From positions 169,981 to 233,980 of the forward strand of contig DAOUFI010000032.1 of the NCBI GenBank assembly GCA_034430175.1: a DNA stretch of 64,000 nt, read 5' to 3'. Shown here one piece after another: positions 61,085 through 64,000 of the stretch. The stretch's first letter is position 1. Every line of letters starts with the position of its first letter. The position numbers and the translations under genes were made by a program. This DNA is from UBA6107 sp034430175. GTDB taxonomy: Bacteria > Chloroflexota > Anaerolineae > Anaerolineales > Anaerolineaceae. The notes beneath the pieces were generated by a model. It made no database searches and was not told the origin of the DNA. It was given only the letters and a program-made list of their open reading frames with translations.

Positions 61085-61540
61085 GTGTATCCTCAAGAAT
61101 TCATTTCCTTCCTGATTCGAGCCAAGCAAGCCACATATGCTTCAGGTAGAACACCAGATACCTCTTCGCGACCAAATTCGCATGATCTTCATTACAGCGA
61201 AGGGGAGTACACATATATTGACACTTACCTGGGTGGCTTCCACTTTGCCGGCGAAGAGGCTGTGTGGGAAAAAGAGAAACCCGTCTGGGGGATGAACTAT
61301 TATGGAAAGATGCTGGTCGATTCCATACCGGCTGGGTTCGGCGAATTCCTGAAGGACGCGTTGATGCACGTCCCTGCAGACTGTCCCTATCGGGGACCGG
61401 TTGATTATAGCGATGGCGACTATACTTACCATTGTAAAGTGGAAGGTGAGATGGAGCGTTTCATCGGCGAGGAAGAGATCATCTTTCTCGGGAAACCAGT
61501 CTATTGGCTGGCTTTCCACGGTGGTGAGATCCGTGATTGA
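61085..61540 (+). CDS. DUF5680-domain protein
   Basis: A 151-residue protein with the DUF5680 pattern: FLIRAKQATYASG at the start, DLHYSEGEYTYIDTYLGGF, and VWGMNYYGKM. This small family is uncharacterised and sometimes fused to DNA-binding domains; here it stands alone. The start is GTG 61085 after an AGGCAGG, behind TATAAT at about 61048-61053. PhzF starts 14 bases after its stop, so both are probably co-transcribed. Confidence 0.8.
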   Translation: MYPQEFISFLIRAKQATYASGRTPDTSSRPNSHDLHYSEGEYTYIDTYLGGFHFAGEEAVWEKEKPVWGMNYYGKMLVDSIPAGFGEFLKDALMHVPADCPYRGPVDYSDGDYTYHCKVEGEMERFIGEEEIIFLGKPVYWLAFHGGEIRD

Positions 61541-61554
61541 GAGAAAAGGAAATT

Positions 61555-62349
61555 ATGAGGCAATTACCACTTTTTCAGGTCGATTCATTTACCGACCAGG
61601 TCTTCAAAGGTAACCCGGCGGGGGTTTGCCTGCTGGATGAGGCCAAACCTGATGAGTGGATGCGGTCGGTGGCGGCTGAAATGGCGATTTCTGAAACCGC
61701 GTTCGTAATCAGGGTGGGAGAAGATTTTAACCTGCGCTGGTTTACCCCTACGGTCGAGATCGAGCTTTGTGGCCATGCCACCCTGGCAACAGCTCACATT
61801 CTTTGGTCAACCGGAATCGTGCCTGAGGAGAAGTCGATCCGTTTTCACACCCGTTCTGGGTTGTTGATTATCACCCGTAACCGCGAATGGATTGAGATGG
61901 ATTTTCCGGCTCGCAGTTACCGATCCGTCGTGGAAAATGAAGGGGTGATCGACGCGGTGGGGGCCGTACCGGACGAAGTGTATCAAAGTGGAGATAATCT
62001 ACTTTTTGTCTATGAAAATGAGAAGACGATTCGGGCGCTGACCCCGAACTTCAGTGCGCTGGGCAGCTACGATTATCATGGTCTGATTGTCACCAGCCCG
62101 GCCGATTCGCCGCAATTCGATTTTGTTTCGCGTTTTTTTGCCCCATCGATTGGTATCAACGAAGACCCTGTCACCGGTTCCAGCCATTGCACGCTGGCGC
62201 CTTACTGGTCAGAACGACTGCGCAAATCGACCCTGACTGCCCTACAGGTCTCCAGACGCGGAGGTGTTTTAAAGCTAAGAGTAAGCGGTGAACGAGTTTA
62301 CATCAGCGGTCAGGCAGTTACAGTATTTTCCACTACCATAGCAGGATGA
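61555..62349 (+). CDS. PhzF-family isomerase-like protein
   Basis: A 264-residue protein of the PhzF/diaminopimelate-epimerase fold. The N-terminal motif FQVDSFTDQVFKGNPAGVC carries the active-site region, AISETAFV follows with the Glu that acts as base, and the second half has EDPVTGSSHCTLAPYW with the conserved Gly/Ser loop. Family members isomerise or epimerise small carboxylates; the substrate is unknown. ATG 61555 has AAAGGAA upstream. The PfkB gene follows 4 bases after the stop. Confidence 0.9.
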   Translation: MRQLPLFQVDSFTDQVFKGNPAGVCLLDEAKPDEWMRSVAAEMAISETAFVIRVGEDFNLRWFTPTVEIELCGHATLATAHILWSTGIVPEEKSIRFHTRSGLLIITRNREWIEMDFPARSYRSVVENEGVIDAVGAVPDEVYQSGDNLLFVYENEKTIRALTPNFSALGSYDYHGLIVTSPADSPQFDFVSRFFAPSIGINEDPVTGSSHCTLAPYWSERLRKSTLTALQVSRRGGVLKLRVSGERVYISGQAVTVFSTTIAG

Positions 62350-62353
62350 ACTC

Positions 62354-63271
62354 ATGGGTGAAAATCGTTTCGATGTGGCTGTGATTGGGAATATTGGATT
62401 AGATACTAACGTTTTTCTCTGCACGGACGAAATCGATTTTTCGGTGGAGGCCAATTTCTCACAAAACCTTGATTATGTTGGACAGGCAGGGGGGTACGCC
62501 AGCCGCGGATATGCCGCACTGGGAAACCGGACAGCGTTCATTGGTCACGTGGGTGATGATTTCGAAGGTAAGTACATACGCGAAGTTCTGGAGGGTGATG
62601 GAATTGATGCCACCGGACTGTTCATCGACCCGATGGGCACGAGCCGCAGTGTCAATTTGATGTATCGGGATGGTCGCCGTAAGAATTTTTACGACGGGCG
62701 CGGCCATATGGAATTACACGCTCCTCTCAATATATGCAAAGGAATACTTGCCCAGACGCGTTTAGCTCATTTCAATATTCCCAACTGGGCGCGTGAACTG
62801 CTGGCTGTTGCCAGGGAGTGCGGTGTGAAGATCGCGGTCGACCTGCAGGATGTACGCGACCTCCATGACCCCTATCGTAAAGAATTTATCGATTACGCCG
62901 ACTATCTGTTCTTTTCAGCTGCCAATCATGGCGATCCACGCTGGATGATCGAGGAGTTGCTAACCAGGAACGACAAACAGATTATTCTTTCGGGCATGGG
63001 AGCTGATGGGTGTATGTTAGGCACTTCGACCGGAATTCAGCACTTCCCGGCTTTGAAAATGGATCTGCCGGTGATCGATACCAACGGCGCCGGTGATTCA
63101 CTTGCGGTTGGGTTCCTAACCTCGCATGTATTTGACCGATGTTCTCTGGGGGAGGCGATTTTGCGCGGTCAAATCGCAGCCAGACATTGCTGCACCCAAA
63201 AGGCCAACACCAATCATTTGTTGGATCGCCAAAAACTAAATGAGTATCTCTCTACGGTTGGAATAGCTTGA
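62354..63271 (+). CDS. PfkB-family carbohydrate/nucleoside kinase
   Basis: A 305-residue ribokinase-like kinase. Motif 1 is near GQAGGYASRGYAALG, with GHVGDDFEGKYI after it. Motif 2 with the catalytic base is DTNGAGDSLAVGFL, Asp in the G-A-G-D anion hole. Substrates of the family are sugars, nucleosides or similar alcohols, and no specific one can be assigned. The start follows the PhzF stop by 4 bases, so the DUF5680-phzF-pfkB trio forms one operon. A long leader of the tRNA-tuf operon follows. Confidence 0.9.
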   Translation: MGENRFDVAVIGNIGLDTNVFLCTDEIDFSVEANFSQNLDYVGQAGGYASRGYAALGNRTAFIGHVGDDFEGKYIREVLEGDGIDATGLFIDPMGTSRSVNLMYRDGRRKNFYDGRGHMELHAPLNICKGILAQTRLAHFNIPNWARELLAVARECGVKIAVDLQDVRDLHDPYRKEFIDYADYLFFSAANHGDPRWMIEELLTRNDKQIILSGMGADGCMLGTSTGIQHFPALKMDLPVIDTNGAGDSLAVGFLTSHVFDRCSLGEAILRGQIAARHCCTQKANTNHLLDRQKLNEYLSTVGIA

Positions 63272-63368
63272 GGAAGTATGCGTATTACATAAAAGGTGGA
63301 TATACTGTTTTAATAGATTGAGAAAATCGAGAAACCTTCTGATTAATCAAAGATAGAACACATTATCC

Positions 63369-63397
63369 TTGACGTTTCCCCCACCTTTTGATATAAA
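63369..63397 (+). promoter_or_regulatory. Promoter P1 of the tRNA-tuf operon
   Basis: TTGACG (63369-63374), a 17-base spacer, TATAAA (63392-63397). This is the best sigma70 match in the window. Confidence 0.75.
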
Positions 63398-63443
63398 CTA
63401 ACGGCTTGCCTGGATGGCTTTTGGCGACAAGTTTTATGAAACC

Positions 63444-63472
63444 TTGCCTTTGCAGGTTTGCTTTGGTATAAT
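63444..63472 (+). promoter_or_regulatory. Promoter P2 of the tRNA-tuf operon
   Basis: TTGCCT (63444-63449), a 17-base spacer, TATAAT (63467-63472), 34 bases before the first tRNA. With P1 it makes a tandem promoter. Confidence 0.7.
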
Positions 63473-63505
63473 TTTGAACGCTGTTTTGTATCTTAACAAT
63501 TCAGT

Positions 63506-63578
63506 GCCGACATAGCTCAATCGGCTGAGCAGCCGCCTTGTAAGCGGCAGGTTATGGGTTCGATTCCCATTGTCGGCT
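63506..63578 (+). tRNA. tRNA-Thr (anticodon TGT)
   Basis: A full cloverleaf: acceptor GCCGACA/TGTCGGC, anticodon stem GCCGC/GCGGC with loop CTTGTAA, T-loop TTCGATT. The discriminator base is T and no CCA is encoded. It is the first tRNA before tuf. Confidence 0.95.
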
Positions 63579-63647
63579 CAGTTACAGGCTGGTGAGTGGG
63601 TTCATCCAAAGATGATCTCACTTGCGAACCGGTAACGGCTCGAGTTT

Positions 63648-63731
63648 GGACGGTTACCCAAGTGGCCAACGGGGACTGACTGTAAATCAGTTGGCGACAC
63701 GCCTTCGGAGGTTCGAATCCTTCACCGTCCA
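63648..63731 (+). tRNA. tRNA-Tyr (anticodon GTA)
   Basis: An 84-base type II tRNA with a long variable arm. Acceptor GGACGGT/ACCGTCC, anticodon loop CTGTAAA, T-loop TTCGAAT. CCA is not encoded. Confidence 0.95.
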
Positions 63732-63773
63732 CTCGTATGAGGTGAAAATCACCAATTCATCTCAAAACGGCAA

Positions 63774-63846
63774 GCCCTCATAGCTCAGTTGGTAGAGCGC
63801 GCCCTTGGTAAGGGCGAGGTCATGGGTCCAATTCCCATTGAGGGCT
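63774..63846 (+). tRNA. tRNA-Thr (anticodon GGT)
   Basis: Cloverleaf with acceptor GCCCTCA/TGAGGGC and anticodon stem CGCCC/GGGCG with loop TTGGTAA. Its T-loop reads TCCAATT, so the near-universal T at position 55 is C. CCA is not encoded. Confidence 0.93.
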
Positions 63847-63901
63847 CTAAATGCCGGAAGTGATTTGAAATCGTTTAAGAAAAAGGTTAAGGAGAGGAAT
63901 C

Positions 63902-64000
63902 ATGGCCAAGCAGAAATTTGAACGCAACAAACCGCATGTGAATGTGGGAACGATGGGTCATATTGACCATGGCAAGACGACATTGACAGCAGCGATCACG
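63902..64000 (+). CDS. tuf: Elongation factor Tu, N-terminal part (truncated by window end)
   Basis: The GTPase that brings aminoacyl-tRNA to the ribosome. The first 33 residues are seen: a short start with KFERNKPHVNVG, then GTMGHIDHGKTTLTAAIT, which holds the P-loop GHIDHGKT. Position 3 of the GTMGHID string has Met where Ile is common. The Shine-Dalgarno AAGGAGAGGAATC precedes the ATG. The gene sits behind three tRNA genes under tandem promoters; E. coli tufB is arranged similarly, after thrU-tyrU-glyT-thrT. Confidence 0.97.
   Translation, partial: MAKQKFERNKPHVNVGTMGHIDHGKTTLTAAIT

Overview
The window looks like chromosome of an Anaerolineae-type member of the Chloroflexota, probably a metagenome-derived genome. 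This rests on family content only: Thr/Pro-rich stalk proteins next to TadE/TadG-like genes, a secreted protein with the G-Y-P-I type repeat often seen in Chloroflexota, DUF4190 and bactofilin proteins, an archaeal-type aspartyl-tRNA synthetase, and a DnaB-DnaD-DnaC cassette. Nothing here proves the taxon. I saw no phage, no complete insertion sequence, no CRISPR array and no rRNA. The density is typical of a core chromosome, with short gaps and many ATGA or TAATG overlaps.

Layout. Positions 1-12.4 kb hold the tail of an unknown gene, adenosine deaminase, a sugar-nucleotide epimerase, a 3-methyladenine glycosylase, and then a three-gene unit. That unit has E1 alpha and E1 beta of a thiamine-diphosphate 2-oxoacid dehydrogenase, followed by an unusual lipoyl / E3-binding / NeuD-type acyltransferase fusion. 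After it come an NRAMP transporter, a tandem universal stress protein, bactofilin, a degenerate CPBP protein, proS and a DegT-family aminotransferase. Positions 12.4-17.9 kb hold membrane proteins and a TadE / TadE / TadG surface locus with a Thr-Pro stalk. Positions 17.9-23.1 kb hold an OmpR-like regulator with a degenerate receiver, a DUF151 protein and the replicative helicase cassette, whose loader carries two fused AAA+ modules.

Positions 23-33 kb hold mscL, an MFS transporter, a secreted protein and a minus-strand operon: a receiver/roadblock protein with a possible transposase-derived tail, polA, and a large TPR protein. Positions 33-38.6 kb make and use an acidic sugar (wecC-wecB, a glycosyltransferase and a polytopic membrane protein). 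Positions 38.6-46.1 kb on the minus strand hold a small membrane protein, an orphan solute-binding lipoprotein, three consecutive M42 aminopeptidases, a Thr/Pro-rich protein, and a chlD-type chelatase gene. The chelatase gene appears to be read through a programmed -1 frameshift. Positions 46.2-48.8 kb hold a MoaD-like / aldehyde ferredoxin oxidoreductase / ferredoxin operon.

Positions 48.9-64 kb hold two DUF4190 proteins, acetyltransferases, a B12-binding mutase subunit with its MeaB GTPase, archaeal-type AspRS, prs, mutM, sigA, yceD, rdgB, rarA, phzF-like and pfkB-like genes. The end is a tRNA-Thr / tRNA-Tyr / tRNA-Thr / tuf operon with two tandem sigma70-type promoters.

The strongest second-look items are: (1) the E1 pair coupled to a lipoyl-NeuD fusion in place of a normal E2; (2) the complete frameshift signal in the chelatase gene (internal ribosome-binding-like site, seven A, stem-loop); (3) the double-barrelled DnaC-like loader; (4) the receiver-roadblock protein with a possible Y1-transposase-like tail upstream of polA.
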